Below are positions 11,483 through 20,326 of a stretch of 64,000 nucleotides of DNA, one piece after another; positions within the stretch are counted from its first letter, which is position 1; every line of letters begins with the position of its first letter. This DNA is from Paracoccus mutanolyticus (GTDB lineage Bacteria; Pseudomonadota; Alphaproteobacteria; Rhodobacterales; Rhodobacteraceae). The stretch spans positions 1,426,001 to 1,490,000 of the forward strand of contig NZ_CP030239.1 of NCBI RefSeq assembly GCF_003285265.1, given 5' to 3'. Made by a program: the position numbers and the translations under genes. The notes below the pieces were generated by a model, which was given only the letters and a program-made list of their open reading frames with translations, had not been told where the DNA came from and searched no databases.

Positions 11483-12120
11483 CTAGAATGGCGCCGGCGC
11501 GGTAAAGCCCTGCATCACCCCGGTTTCGGGATGCTTGAAGCGCAGGCTTTCGGCGTGCAGCATCAGGCGCGGAAACGCGGCCGCCGCGCCGCTGGCATAC
11601 AGCGGATCGCCCAGGATCGGATGGCCCAGCTCCGCCATGTGCACCCGCAACTGGTGGCTGCGCCCGGTCAGCGGCATCAGCCGCACCCGCGTTTCCGTGT
11701 CCGAGGCCTTGACCACGCGCCAGTCGGTCTGCGCCGGCCGCCCCTCGGCGTGATCGACCTTTTGCCGCGGCCGGTTCGGCCAGTCGACGATCAGCGGCAG
11801 GTCCACCCGGCCCGTCGCCGGCTGCAGGCGCCCCCACAGGCGCGCCACATAGGTCTTTTTCGTGCGCCGCTCCTCGAACTGCTTCGACAGGTGGCGCTGC
11901 GCATCGGGCGTCAGGCCAAAGTAGGCGCCGACGGTGCGGGATCTGGAAAACCAGCGCCCGGGTCGGAACGCGCCGCCGCCGTCGATCAGGTCAATCGGCA
12001 CCGGTCTTCGCCCCGGCCCGGCACCGACAGCAGCCCGGCGGGCTTGTCGACCACCAGCACCTCGTGGTCGGCGTGGATCACCCGGGGCTGTTCGTCGGTG
12101 GGGCGATAGGCGAAGCTCAT
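11483..12120 (-). pseudogene. RluA-family pseudouridine synthase with damaged catalytic segment
   Basis: rRNA/tRNA pseudouridine synthase. The N-terminus from 12120 reads MSFAYRPTDEQPRVIHADHE and then VLVVDKPAGLLSVPGRGEDR. The C-terminal half is intact from DAQRHLSKQFEERRTKKTYV through LTGRSHQLRVHMAELGHPIL to the stop at 11483. Between about 12000 and 11905 the DNA no longer encodes the catalytic HRLDRDTSG motif: the frame shifts and the expected bases are partly missing. As given, the catalytic Asp is absent. The start overlaps the lysE stop by 4 nt. Either a recent pseudogene or a badly resolved stretch of consensus. Confidence 0.8.
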
Positions 12121-12746
12121 TTCCAGACCAGCCGCAGCGCCAGCCCCGCAAACATCACCGAGGCGATGCGGTTCACGACCCGCATCCGCGCAGCCATCGC
12201 CTTGCCCGCCAGGCCCGCGACCATGCCATAGCCCATCGTGACCAGCGTGCCCGAGCAGGCGAACATCAGCCCCAGCGCCAGGATCTGCTGGCCGACGGGC
12301 CCGTATTCGGGCCGGGTGAACTGCGGCAGGAAGGCCAGCAGGAACAGCACCGGCTTGGGGTTCAGAAGGTTCGAAAGCGCCCCGCGCCGGACGATGGCCC
12401 AGGGGTTGCGGGCGGCCTGGGCACGGTCCTCGGGGGCGGCGGCGGCGTGCCAGCTTTTCCAGGCGAGCACCAGCAGATAGGCCGCGCCCATGTACTTGAT
12501 CGCCACCAGCGCGCCCGGATGGGCCGCGACCAGGGCCCCCAGGCCCACCGCCGCCAGCACCACATGGACCATGCTGCCGAAGCCCACGCCCAGGCCCGCC
12601 AGCGCGCCCGCGCGCGGCCCGTTCTGGATACCGCAGGCGCTGGCAAAGAACACGTCCTGGCCGGGCGTCAGGTTCAGGACCAGCGCCCCCGCCATGAAGG
12701 CCAGCAATTGCTGGGCCGGAAATTGCGCCACCATGTCCAGGACCAT
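12117..12746 (-). CDS. LysE-family translocator
   Basis: A 209-residue inner-membrane exporter of the LysE/RhtB amino-acid efflux family. It has about six hydrophobic segments, the N-terminal family motif LTPGQDVFFASACGIQNGPR, and SNLLNPKPVLFLLAFLPQF in the middle. The probable role is export of an amino acid or homoserine-lactone-like solute; the substrate is not predictable. It lies 45 nt after the second GFA gene and overlaps rluA, in the long minus-strand run. Confidence 0.9.
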   Translation of the reverse strand: MVLDMVAQFPAQQLLAFMAGALVLNLTPGQDVFFASACGIQNGPRAGALAGLGVGFGSMVHVVLAAVGLGALVAAHPGALVAIKYMGAAYLLVLAWKSWHAAAAPEDRAQAARNPWAIVRRGALSNLLNPKPVLFLLAFLPQFTRPEYGPVGQQILALGLMFACSGTLVTMGYGMVAGLAGKAMAARMRVVNRIASVMFAGLALRLVWK

Positions 12747-12791
12747 CGCATCCTCCGTTTGCGGCGCGTATCGGTCAGAACGGCGACGCGG

Positions 12792-13190
12792 TCAACTCTC
12801 GCCCGGATCCTGCGGCAGGCCGTCGGCGATGTCGTAATAATCGCCCTTGTCGGCGGTGAAGATATGGCCCTGCAGCCGCAACCCGGTCGGGTTGTCGATG
12901 GCCCCCGCCGCCACGTCGATGATGCTGGACCCGTCGCGCTGCCAGAACAGGGACGAGCCGCAGTCAGGGCAGAACCCGCGGCTGGCGAAGTCCGAGGCGC
13001 GATACCATTTCGGCTCGCCCCGGATTTCCAGCCATTTCGGCAGGATCGCCGCCCAGTAATGCCCCGACCAGCGCCGGCACTGGCTGCAATGGCAGGCCTT
13101 CAGGTCGTTGCTGTCGTCGTATGTGCCGCGAAAGCCGATCTTGCCGCACAGGCAATGGCCGGTGAATTCAACCTCGTCCGAAACACTCAT
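12792..13190 (-). CDS. GFA-family zinc-binding protein (second copy)
   Basis: A 132-residue protein starting MSVSDEVEFTGHCLCGKIGF. Its cysteine pairs are in GHCLCG, ACHCSQCRRWSGH and GFCPDCGSSLFW, the GFA zinc pattern. It differs clearly from the GFA protein at 10068-10499, so this is not a recent duplication. Its start overlaps the end of the upstream GAF gene by 23 bp. Function unknown. Confidence 0.85.
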   Translation of the reverse strand: MSVSDEVEFTGHCLCGKIGFRGTYDDSNDLKACHCSQCRRWSGHYWAAILPKWLEIRGEPKWYRASDFASRGFCPDCGSSLFWQRDGSSIIDVAAGAIDNPTGLRLQGHIFTADKGDYYDIADGLPQDPGES

Positions 13191-13623
13191 CCAGGATCTC
13201 CTCCAGCCGCTTGGCATCCTTGGCCGTGAAAGCGTCGGGCTGGTTGCTGTCGATGTCAAGGACACCGATCAGCCGGTCCTGCGGGCCGATGACCGGGATC
13301 ACCAGTTCCGACCGCGTGCTGCTGGCGCAGGCGATATGGCCGGGAAAGGCGACGACATCGGGCACCAGCTGGGTCTGGCGCGTGCGCGCCGCGGCCCCGC
13401 AGACGCCGCGCGAAAACGGGATCACCAGGCAGCCGTGGCCGCCCTGATAGGGCCCGATCTTCAGCGTCTCGGGCGCGGTCACCCGATAAAAGCCCGTCCA
13501 GTCAAAGCGTTCGTCGGCATGATGGATTTCGCAGGCGAGCGTCGCCATCAGCGCCACCTCGTCGGTTTCGCCATGGGTCAGGCTGCGGATGGTGGCGGCA
13601 AGCTGGTCGTAATCGACGGTCAT
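13168..13623 (-). CDS. msrC: GAF-domain free methionine-(R)-sulfoxide reductase
   Basis: A 151-residue single-GAF protein of the fRMsr/MsrC type, which reduces free Met-(R)-sulfoxide with thioredoxin. The diagnostic cysteines are in GCLVIPFSRGVCGAAART and FPGHIACASSTRSELVIPV, and the GAF body ends GVLDIDSNQPDAF. The start at 13623 overlaps the sqdC stop (ATGA). Fusion-like coupling to the sulfolipid operon is probably only transcriptional, though both concern sulfur. Confidence 0.85.
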   Translation of the reverse strand: MTVDYDQLAATIRSLTHGETDEVALMATLACEIHHADERFDWTGFYRVTAPETLKIGPYQGGHGCLVIPFSRGVCGAAARTRQTQLVPDVVAFPGHIACASSTRSELVIPVIGPQDRLIGVLDIDSNQPDAFTAKDAKRLEEILDECFGRG

Positions 13624-14437
13624 GGGCACTCCTCGATGATGGCGGGCAGGTCGGCGTGCAGGCGCTCCCATCCCCTGGGGGTCCAGCCGAGCGCCGCCAG
13701 CCGGTCGCAGCGCGGCACCCGCAGAAGGCTCGCGTCCGAGCGGGCGGGCGGCTGCGCGGGCGCCCCGGTCAGGGCCGCGACACCGGCCAGCAGGTCGTGG
13801 TGATCCAGGATGATGTCGCTGACGTTGTAGGCCCCGGACATGACCGGATCGGCCAGCACCCGCACGCGGCATCGCCCAGGTCGGCGCCGTGCACCTCGGT
13901 CGCGACGCGGGGCGGGGCCGGGTTTCCGTTCAGGAAGTCGCTGATAAGGCTGGCCCATTTCTGCGGCCGGCCGGGACCGAAAACGCCGGTCGGGCGCAGG
14001 CTGGCGGTGCGGAAATGGGCGCCGACCATGGAGGCCAGCGCGGCCTCGGCCCGGGCCTTGACCTGGCCGTAAAGGTCCAGCGGCGCGGGGGGCAGGTCGT
14101 CGGGCAGTTCGGTTCCCGTGGGGTGGCCGTCGTGGACAGCGCGCGAGGACAGGAAGATCACCCGAGAGACGCCCTGATCGCGGGCGGCCTGAAAAAGGTC
14201 CAGCGTTCCCGAGAGGTTGGCGGCGATGAAGCCGTCGGGGTCGTCCCCCTCGCCGCCGCGATAGCGGCCGGGGACGTGCCGGAACGCAGCATGGATCAGC
14301 GCATCTTTTCCCGAAAGGTCAACGGGTTGACCCAGCCGCCAGCCGGGCAGCGGGTCGACGTCGTGGCCCGCCTCGACCGCCGCGCGGGCGATCCAGCGGC
14401 CGACGAGGCCAGACGCTCCGGTCAGGGCGAGCTTCAT
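13620..14437 (-). pseudogene. sqdC: SqdC-like NAD-dependent epimerase/dehydratase (one frameshift)
   Basis: Extended short-chain dehydrogenase fold. It starts MKLALTGASGLVGRWIARAA at 14437, with the Rossmann GxxGxxG and the active-site segment DLYGQVKARAE (Tyr-xxx-Lys). It is third in an sqdB-sqdD-sqdC order known from Rhodobacter sulfolipid operons; SqdC is an accessory protein of sulfoquinovosyl diacylglycerol synthesis. The frame breaks near 13868 (GADLGDA), apparently by loss of one C, and continues as VLADPVMSGAYNVSDIILDH to the stop at 13620. Start and stop overlap sqdD and msrC by 4 nt. Confidence 0.75.
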
Positions 14438-15270
14438 GGGGTTTTCGGCCCCGGCAGGTCGCGCGGATCGGGCACCGGACCGTCGCCGGCATGCGCCCGC
14501 CAGAGGTCGATCAGGGGGCGCAGCGCCTCGGCCTTGGCATGGTTTTGCCAAGGTTTTTCATACTGATAGTGTAGGACGCGGATGTCCTGCCAGCGCCAGA
14601 GGTCGGGCAGGTTCAGCCAGACATATTGCAGCATGTTGTCGAACACGGGCAGGCCGTGCCAGTCCGGGAAGAAATGTTCCAGGAACGTCTGGTCGGTGCG
14701 GCGCCAGAAACGGCCGGGCTGGTCGAGTTCGGACAGCATCCGCGCGAAGGTGTCCGGGTTCGGGCGCGCCGTGAATACGCCGGAGTTCAGCCGGTGGAAA
14801 TCCGACAGGCTCTCGTAAACATTTGGGGCGGCTGAGAATTCCGGGTAGTCGAACAGCCGGTCGATGTTTTGCAGCACGATGGCGTCGGCGTCGATGAAGA
14901 CGACGCGGGCATAGTCCAGCTGCCAGAGCCGCAGCTTGACGAAGTTGTCGAGGGGGGTGTGGAACGGCGGTTTTTCGCCCTTGGTGAAGGGGGCGATGCC
15001 GTGCACCCGGTCCCGGGCGTGGAGCGCATTGAAATCGCTGGATGTGGGCAGCAGATCCGCGTGCACCGGGCGTACACCGAGCGTACACAGCCCGTCGATC
15101 AGATCCTGCGGCAGGTCGGTATACAGCAGCACCAGATCGGCCGTGGTGCCGGTGCGCTTGAGCGAGCGGAACAGCGCCGCCGCCCCGGTCGCATAATCGG
15201 CATTGGTCGCCAGCGTGACGAAGGCGCGGTCGGACCGCGCCTTGCCTTGGGGATGCAGGCCCGAAGTCAC
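14434..15270 (-). CDS. sqdD: SqdD-like family 8 glycosyltransferase
   Basis: A 278-residue glycogenin-like (GT8) enzyme with the metal-binding DxD in ARVVFIDADAIVLQNIDRLF (about residues 120-140), LNSGVFTARP and HGLPVFDNMLQYVWL. In Rhodobacter the sqdD product is the glycosyltransferase candidate for sulfolipid formation from UDP-sulfoquinovose. The GTG start at 15270 overlaps the sqdB TGA, and its own stop overlaps sqdC, so the three genes are coupled. The name rests on neighbourhood as well as fold. Confidence 0.85.
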   Translation of the reverse strand: MTSGLHPQGKARSDRAFVTLATNADYATGAAALFRSLKRTGTTADLVLLYTDLPQDLIDGLCTLGVRPVHADLLPTSSDFNALHARDRVHGIAPFTKGEKPPFHTPLDNFVKLRLWQLDYARVVFIDADAIVLQNIDRLFDYPEFSAAPNVYESLSDFHRLNSGVFTARPNPDTFARMLSELDQPGRFWRRTDQTFLEHFFPDWHGLPVFDNMLQYVWLNLPDLWRWQDIRVLHYQYEKPWQNHAKAEALRPLIDLWRAHAGDGPVPDPRDLPGPKTP

Positions 15271-16484
15271 GATACCGAACGCAGCCTCTTGCCCTCGGGG
15301 TCGTGCTCGACGCGCTTGGCGATGTCCTTGGTCCAGGCGGACACGGCGGGCACGCGCGAGCGGTCGATGCGATGGGCGTATTTCCTGGCCACCTCGACCA
15401 CCTCGGAGAGCAGGCCCTCGGCCAGGGTGATCGGTTGCAGGCCCAGCGCCAGGAACTGGTCGTTCTTGACGATCAGGTCGTTCTCCTCGGCCTCCTTGCG
15501 GGGGTTTGGCAGATAGGCGACCTCGGCCCCGGCAAGGCGGGCGACCATCTCGGCCAGGTCGCGGACACGGTGCGTCTCGGTCATCTGGTTGAAGATCCGC
15601 ACCCGTTCGCCCGCCGCCGGCGCGTCCTTGAGCGCCAGTTCGATGCAGCGCACCGAATCCTGGATGTGGATGAAGGCGCGGGTCTGGCCGCCGGTGCCGT
15701 GCACGGTCAGCGGATAGCCGATGGCGGCCTGGATCAGGAAGCGGTTCAGCACCGTGCCGTAATCGCCGTCATAGTCGAAGCGGTTGATGAGCTGTTCGTG
15801 CCGCCGGGTCTGGTCGGTGTGCGTGCCCCAGACGATGCCCTGATGCAGGTCGGTGATGCGCAGCCCGTCGTTCTGGGCGTAGAACTGGAACAGGATCTGA
15901 TCCAGCGACTTGGTCATGTGATAGACCGAGCCGGGCCGCGTCGGATAAAGGATCTGCTGTTCGCGCGGGCCGGTCGGCGTGTCGATCTGCACATCGAGAT
16001 AGCCTTCCGGGATCGGCGCGCCGACCGAGGAATAGCCATAGACCCCCATCGTGCCCAGGTGCACCAGATGTGCGTCGATGCCGGTTTCCACCAGCGCCGC
16101 CAGCAGGTTGTGCGTCGCGTTGGTGTTGTTCGTGACGGTATAGACCTTGTGGCGGTCGGTCTTCATCGAATAGGGCGCGGCGCGCTGTTCGGCGAAATGG
16201 ATCACCGCGTCGGGCCGCGTCTCGGCCAGCCAGGATTTCAGCCGTTCGTATTCGGTGGCGAGGTTCAGCAGGTGGAAATGGATGCGCCGCCCGGTCTGCT
16301 GATGCCAGATCCGGCAGCGCTCCTGGATCGAATCCATCGGCGTCAGCGATTGCACGCCAAGTTCCGTGTCGATCCAGCGCCGCGACAGGTTGTCCACGAT
16401 ATGAACGTCATGGCCCAGATCGGACAGGTGCAGGGCGGTCGGCCAGCCGACGAAGCCGTCGCCGCCCAGGACTGCAATTCGCAT
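15267..16484 (-). CDS. sqdB: UDP-sulfoquinovose synthase SqdB
   Basis: Makes UDP-sulfoquinovose from UDP-glucose and sulfite, the headgroup donor for the membrane sulfolipid SQDG. The product is 405 residues. The NAD-binding signature is MRIAVLGGDGFVGWPTALHL, followed by IVDNLSRRWIDTELGVQSLTP and VIHFAEQRAAPYSM, which are specific to the SQD1/SqdB branch of sugar epimerases. The Tyr-Lys pair is in YHMTKSLDQ. The ATG at 16484 has GGGAGA 7 nt upstream. First gene of sqdBDC; the promoter should lie in 16485-16634, shared with the divergent rrf2. Confidence 0.93.
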   Translation of the reverse strand: MRIAVLGGDGFVGWPTALHLSDLGHDVHIVDNLSRRWIDTELGVQSLTPMDSIQERCRIWHQQTGRRIHFHLLNLATEYERLKSWLAETRPDAVIHFAEQRAAPYSMKTDRHKVYTVTNNTNATHNLLAALVETGIDAHLVHLGTMGVYGYSSVGAPIPEGYLDVQIDTPTGPREQQILYPTRPGSVYHMTKSLDQILFQFYAQNDGLRITDLHQGIVWGTHTDQTRRHEQLINRFDYDGDYGTVLNRFLIQAAIGYPLTVHGTGGQTRAFIHIQDSVRCIELALKDAPAAGERVRIFNQMTETHRVRDLAEMVARLAGAEVAYLPNPRKEAEENDLIVKNDQFLALGLQPITLAEGLLSEVVEVARKYAHRIDRSRVPAVSAWTKDIAKRVEHDPEGKRLRSVS

Positions 16485-16634
16485 GGTGATCTCCCTTTGC
16501 TGCGGGGCAGGAATGCGCCGGCAATGTGTCAGAAACATAACGCTTTGACGATAGTGCTGTGTTCCCTGTGCCATGACGCTTTGTTTTGGGGCGAAATCAT
16601 TGCAACCGGACCGCACGATCATTATTGATTTTCC

Positions 16635-17084
16635 ATGATCTCGCAGAAAACCAAATACGCCATCAAGGCGCTGATGGCACTGGCCGACGAAGTCGCCGCA
16701 GGCGGAAGCGCGCTGACGATCGAAGAGATCGCGACACGTTCGGGCGCGCCCAAGCGGTTCCTGGAACATATCATGCTGGAACTGCGCAACGCGGGCTACG
16801 TCGGCTCGCGCCGCGGCAGGGCCGGCGGCTATATCCTGATCAAGGAGCCGAAGGAGATTTCCATCGGCGAACTGTTGCGCCAGGTGGACGGGCCCATCGC
16901 CCCCCTGCCCTGCCTGTCGCGCCGGTCCTATCAGCGCTGCGAGGATTGCACCGACGAGGCATCCTGCCGGCTGCGCAAGATGTTCGGGCAGGTATTCTGG
17001 TCCTATCTGCTGCTGATCGAAAGCCTGACGCTGGCCGACCTGGTGAACGAAGGCGGGCTGTCGGAAATGGACGTGCTGGCCTGA
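16635..17084 (+). CDS. Rrf2-family transcriptional regulator
   Basis: A 149-residue winged-helix regulator. Residues 1-80 hold the Rrf2 DNA-binding fold (MISQKTKYAIKALMALAD, TIEEIATRSGAPKRFLEHIM, GYVGSRRGRAGGYIL). Cysteines at about 93, 102, 105 and 111 could bind an Fe-S cluster or respond to thiols. It is divergent from sqdB across a 150-bp gap, so control of sulfolipid genes or of itself by sulfur or redox state is a reasonable inference, not shown. Confidence 0.88.
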   Translation: MISQKTKYAIKALMALADEVAAGGSALTIEEIATRSGAPKRFLEHIMLELRNAGYVGSRRGRAGGYILIKEPKEISIGELLRQVDGPIAPLPCLSRRSYQRCEDCTDEASCRLRKMFGQVFWSYLLLIESLTLADLVNEGGLSEMDVLA

Positions 17085-17172
17085 GCGGCCGAGGTTGGTC
17101 CTGCCGGACTTGACCCGAACGGCGGGGCGCTGCACGACTGTGGGCCACCCGAAAGCCTTGAGCGAGCCGCCG

Positions 17173-18021
17173 ATGACCGACCAGACCGACACCCCCCGCC
17201 ATGCCCCCCTTGCCGGTGTGATCGGCTGGCCCATCGCCCATTCCCGCTCGCCCCGGCTGCACGGGCACTGGCTGGCGCGGCACGGCATCGCGGGGCATTA
17301 CGTCCCCCTGCCCGTCGCGCCCGAGCATCTGGCCGAGGTGCTGCGCGCCATGCCGCGCATGGGCTTCGTCGGTTGCAACGTCACCATCCCGCACAAGGAA
17401 AGCGTGCTTGCGCTGGCCGATGTGGTGACCGACCGCGCCGCCCTGATGGGGGCCGCGAACACGCTGATCTTTCGCCCGGACGGCAAGATCCACGCCGACA
17501 ATACCGACGGCTACGGCTTCATGGCCAATATCCGTCAGCACGCGCCGGGCTGGCTGCCCGACCTGGGGCCGGCGGCCGTGCTGGGCGCGGGCGGCGCGGC
17601 GCGGGCGGTGGTCGCGGCGCTGCTGGACAGCGGCGTGACCGAGCTGCGCATCGCCAACCGCACCCGGCTGCGGGCCGAGCAGATCCGGGCCGAGTTCGGG
17701 CCGCGGGTCGTGGTCCACGACTGGGCCGGCGCGGGCGCCATGCTGGAGGGCGCGATCACGGTGGTGAACGCGACCTCGATGGGCATGGTCGGCAAGCCGC
17801 CCCTGCAGGTGCCCCTGGATGCCTTGGCGCCTGGAACGCTGGTCACCGACCTGGTCTATACGCCGCTGGTGACGCCCTTCCTGGCCGAGGCGCAGGCGCG
17901 CGGCTGCGAGGTGGTGGACGGGCTGGGGATGCTGCTGCACCAGGCCGCCCCGGGGTTCGAGCGCTGGTTCGGCATCCGTCCCGAGGTGGACGAGGACCTG
18001 CGCGCGGCCGTTCTGGCCTGA
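17173..18021 (+). CDS. aroE: Shikimate dehydrogenase AroE
   Basis: NADPH reduction of 3-dehydroshikimate in the shikimate pathway. The product is 282 residues. The substrate site is [20 protein letters not shown] (Ser pair), the catalytic Lys is in [10 protein letters not shown], and the Asp is in [13 protein letters not shown] binding is by [17 protein letters not shown]. The ATG at 17173 matches the family's usual N-terminus. coaE begins 11 nt after the stop; aroE-coaE-dnaQ is the usual rhodobacterial order. Confidence 0.96.
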   Translation: MTDQTDTPRHAPLAGVIGWPIAHSRSPRLHGHWLARHGIAGHYVPLPVAPEHLAEVLRAMPRMGFVGCNVTIPHKESVLALADVVTDRAALMGAANTLIFRPDGKIHADNTDGYGFMANIRQHAPGWLPDLGPAAVLGAGGAARAVVAALLDSGVTELRIANRTRLRAEQIRAEFGPRVVVHDWAGAGAMLEGAITVVNATSMGMVGKPPLQVPLDALAPGTLVTDLVYTPLVTPFLAEAQARGCEVVDGLGMLLHQAAPGFERWFGIRPEVDEDLRAAVLA

Positions 18022-18032
18022 GGGTGTCGGGC

Positions 18033-18629
18033 ATGAGTTACCGGCTGGGCCTGACCGGCGGCATCGGCATGGGGAAATCGACCGCCGCCGCCATGTTCCG
18101 CGACCTGGGTCATCCGGTCTGGGACGCGGATGCGGCGGTGCACGGGCTTTATGCGCCGGGGGGCGCCGCCGTGGGCCCGGTCGGCGCGGCATTCCCCGGC
18201 GTGGTCGCGGGCGGCGCGGTGGACCGCGCGGCCCTGAAGGCGGAACTGGCGCGCGATCCGGGCGGCTTTGCCCGGCTGGAGGCGATCGTGCATCCGCTGG
18301 TCGCCGCCGACCGGGCCGCCTTCGTCGCGGCGCACGGGGACGCGCCCATCGTGGTGCTGGACATCCCGCTGCTTTACGAAAAGGGCTATCAGGCCGAGAT
18401 GGACGGGGTGGCCGTGGTCTCGGCCCCCGCGGCGGTGCAGCGCGCGCGGGTGCTGGCGCGGCCGGGCATGGACGAGGCGACGCTGGGGCTGATCCTGGCG
18501 CGGCAGATGCCAGACGCCGACAAGCGACGCCTGGCGGACTGGGTGATCCCCTCGGGAACGCTCGAGGGCGCGCGCGCGGCGATCATGGACATCTGCGCCG
18601 CGATCATGGCAAAACGCCCCCATGCGTGA
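18033..18629 (+). CDS. coaE: Dephospho-CoA kinase CoaE
   Basis: Last step of coenzyme A synthesis: phosphorylation of dephospho-CoA. The product is 198 residues. The P-loop is [13 protein letters not shown] (residues 7-19), followed by [14 protein letters not shown] and [14 protein letters not shown]. The end overlaps dnaQ by 8 nt. Confidence 0.95.
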   Translation: MSYRLGLTGGIGMGKSTAAAMFRDLGHPVWDADAAVHGLYAPGGAAVGPVGAAFPGVVAGGAVDRAALKAELARDPGGFARLEAIVHPLVAADRAAFVAAHGDAPIVVLDIPLLYEKGYQAEMDGVAVVSAPAAVQRARVLARPGMDEATLGLILARQMPDADKRRLADWVIPSGTLEGARAAIMDICAAIMAKRPHA

Positions 18630-19335
18630 GATCGTCCTGGATACCGAAACCACCGGCTTCGACCCCGAGACCGGCGACCGCATCGTCGAGATCGGCGCGG
18701 TCGAATTGTGGAACCACCTGCCCACGGGCCGGACCTATCATGTCTACATCAACCCCGAACGGCCGATGCCGCAGGCCGCCTTCGAGGTGCACGGCCTGGG
18801 CGACGAGTTCCTGAAGGACAAGCCAGTCTTTGCCGAGATCGCGGCGGGCTTTGTCGAATTCGCCGGCGACGACGCCAAGCTGGTGATCCACAACGCGGCC
18901 TTCGACATGAAATTCCTGAACTGGGAACTGCAGCGCGCGGGCTTTCCGGCGATGCCCTGGTCGCGGGCCGTCGATACGCTGGAAATCGCGCGGATGCAGT
19001 TTCCGGGGGCGCAGAACTCGCTGGATGCGCTGTGCCGGCGGTTCCGGGTCGACAACTCGAACCGGACGCTGCACGGAGCGCTTCTGGACAGCGAGCTGCT
19101 GGCCGAGGTCTATCTGGCGCTGCGCGGCGGGCGTCAGCCGGGGCTGGTGCTGGAAACGGCGGGGATGGGCGCGGGCGGCACGGGGCCTGGCGGCACCGCC
19201 CTGCCGCGCCCGCCCCGGCCGCGCCCGCTGCCCCCGCGCCTGACCGAGGCCGAGGCGGCCGCCCATGCGGCCTTCGTCGCGAAGCTGGGGGACAAGGCGG
19301 TGTGGCTGCGCTACAGCGCGGCGGAAAACGCCTGA
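18622..19335 (+). CDS. dnaQ: DNA polymerase III epsilon subunit DnaQ
   Basis: Proofreading 3'-5' exonuclease of the replicative polymerase. The product is 237 residues. The DEDDh residues are seen in [12 protein letters not shown] (D7, E9), [14 protein letters not shown] and [15 protein letters not shown] (His and Asp). The C-terminal 60 residues are Gly/Pro-rich and then helical, the usual linker plus polymerase-binding tail. The start overlaps coaE. Confidence 0.95.
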   Translation: MREIVLDTETTGFDPETGDRIVEIGAVELWNHLPTGRTYHVYINPERPMPQAAFEVHGLGDEFLKDKPVFAEIAAGFVEFAGDDAKLVIHNAAFDMKFLNWELQRAGFPAMPWSRAVDTLEIARMQFPGAQNSLDALCRRFRVDNSNRTLHGALLDSELLAEVYLALRGGRQPGLVLETAGMGAGGTGPGGTALPRPPRPRPLPPRLTEAEAAAHAAFVAKLGDKAVWLRYSAAENA

Positions 19336-19413
19336 CCGCGCGGCAGGCCGGGGTGGCGGCGGCAGGCGTTTTGCCGCAGGATCGGGGGACCACGAGGCAG
19401 AAAGGACGGCTCA

Positions 19414-20289
19414 TTGATCCAGGATATGTGGCAGTTCCTCATGGCGCTGTTCGAGCGTATGGACAAGATCCACATGAGCCTGATCGCGGCGGGCGTGGCC
19501 TTTTACGCGATGTTCGCGGTGTTTCCGGGGCTGGCGGCGCTGTTTGCGCTGTGGGGCCTGTGGTACGACCCCCACCTGATCGAGCAATACGTCCACGCCA
19601 CCGACGAGTTCATCCCGGCAGGCGCCGCCGACATCATCTATGGCCAGATCAATTCGCTGATCGCGGCGGGGCGCACGCAGCTGGGCTGGACCACGGCGAT
19701 TTCCTTCCTGATCGCCACCATCTCGGCGCGCGCCGGGGTCGATGCGCTGGTGCGCGGGCTGAACGCAGCCTATGGCGTGCGGTCCCATTCGACGATCATG
19801 GGGTTCCTGCTGGCCTATGTGCTGACGCTGGTGATCGTGGGCGTGGTGCTGATGGGGCTGGCCACCATCATCGTGGTGCCCATCGCCTTCAACTTCCTGC
19901 CCGATGTCGCGCTGCGGCGCTGGCTGCTGAGTTCGCTGCCCTGGGTTGCGATCTTCGTCATCGTGCAGGTGGTCATCGGCATCATGTACCGCTATGGCCC
20001 GAACGTGAAGACGCCGCGCACCCCGGTCTTTACCTGGGGGTCGCTGTTCGCGGCGATGGCCTGGGCGCTCGCGTCCTACGGGTTCGCGGTCTATCTGAAC
20101 AATTTCAACAGCTACAACCGGATCTACGGCTCGATCGGGGCGGTGATCGCGCTGCTGATGTGGTTCTATCTGGGCGGCTTCTCGGTGATGCTCGGCGCGC
20201 TCATCAACCTTGAGATGGGGCGCAGGCGCCGGGTCGTCGCGGCGCGGGCGCTGCGCGCGGCGGCCAAGGCGGAGCAGGAGAAGGGCTGA
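19414..20289 (+). CDS. YihY/BrkB family inner-membrane protein
   Basis: A 291-residue membrane protein with about six transmembrane segments, typical of the YihY (UPF0761, formerly RNase BN) family. Recognisable segments are SLIAAGVAFYAMFAVFPGLA, GSIGAVIALLMWFYLGGF and MLGALINLEMGRRRR. The TTG start at 19414 follows a GAAAGGA site; an ATG 12 nt later is a possible alternative. Physiological role unknown. It is the last plus-strand gene before the stress-response cluster. Confidence 0.9.
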   Translation: MIQDMWQFLMALFERMDKIHMSLIAAGVAFYAMFAVFPGLAALFALWGLWYDPHLIEQYVHATDEFIPAGAADIIYGQINSLIAAGRTQLGWTTAISFLIATISARAGVDALVRGLNAAYGVRSHSTIMGFLLAYVLTLVIVGVVLMGLATIIVVPIAFNFLPDVALRRWLLSSLPWVAIFVIVQVVIGIMYRYGPNVKTPRTPVFTWGSLFAAMAWALASYGFAVYLNNFNSYNRIYGSIGAVIALLMWFYLGGFSVMLGALINLEMGRRRRVVAARALRAAAKAEQEKG

Positions 20290-20326
20290 CCGCCCGCGTC
20301 CCCTGCCCCCGCAGGGCCCCGGACGG

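Noticed and set aside
15267..17288. 673-codon extension of sqdB
   Set aside because: The native SqdB N-terminus and ribosome-binding site are at 16484; the upstream part is antisense to rrf2.
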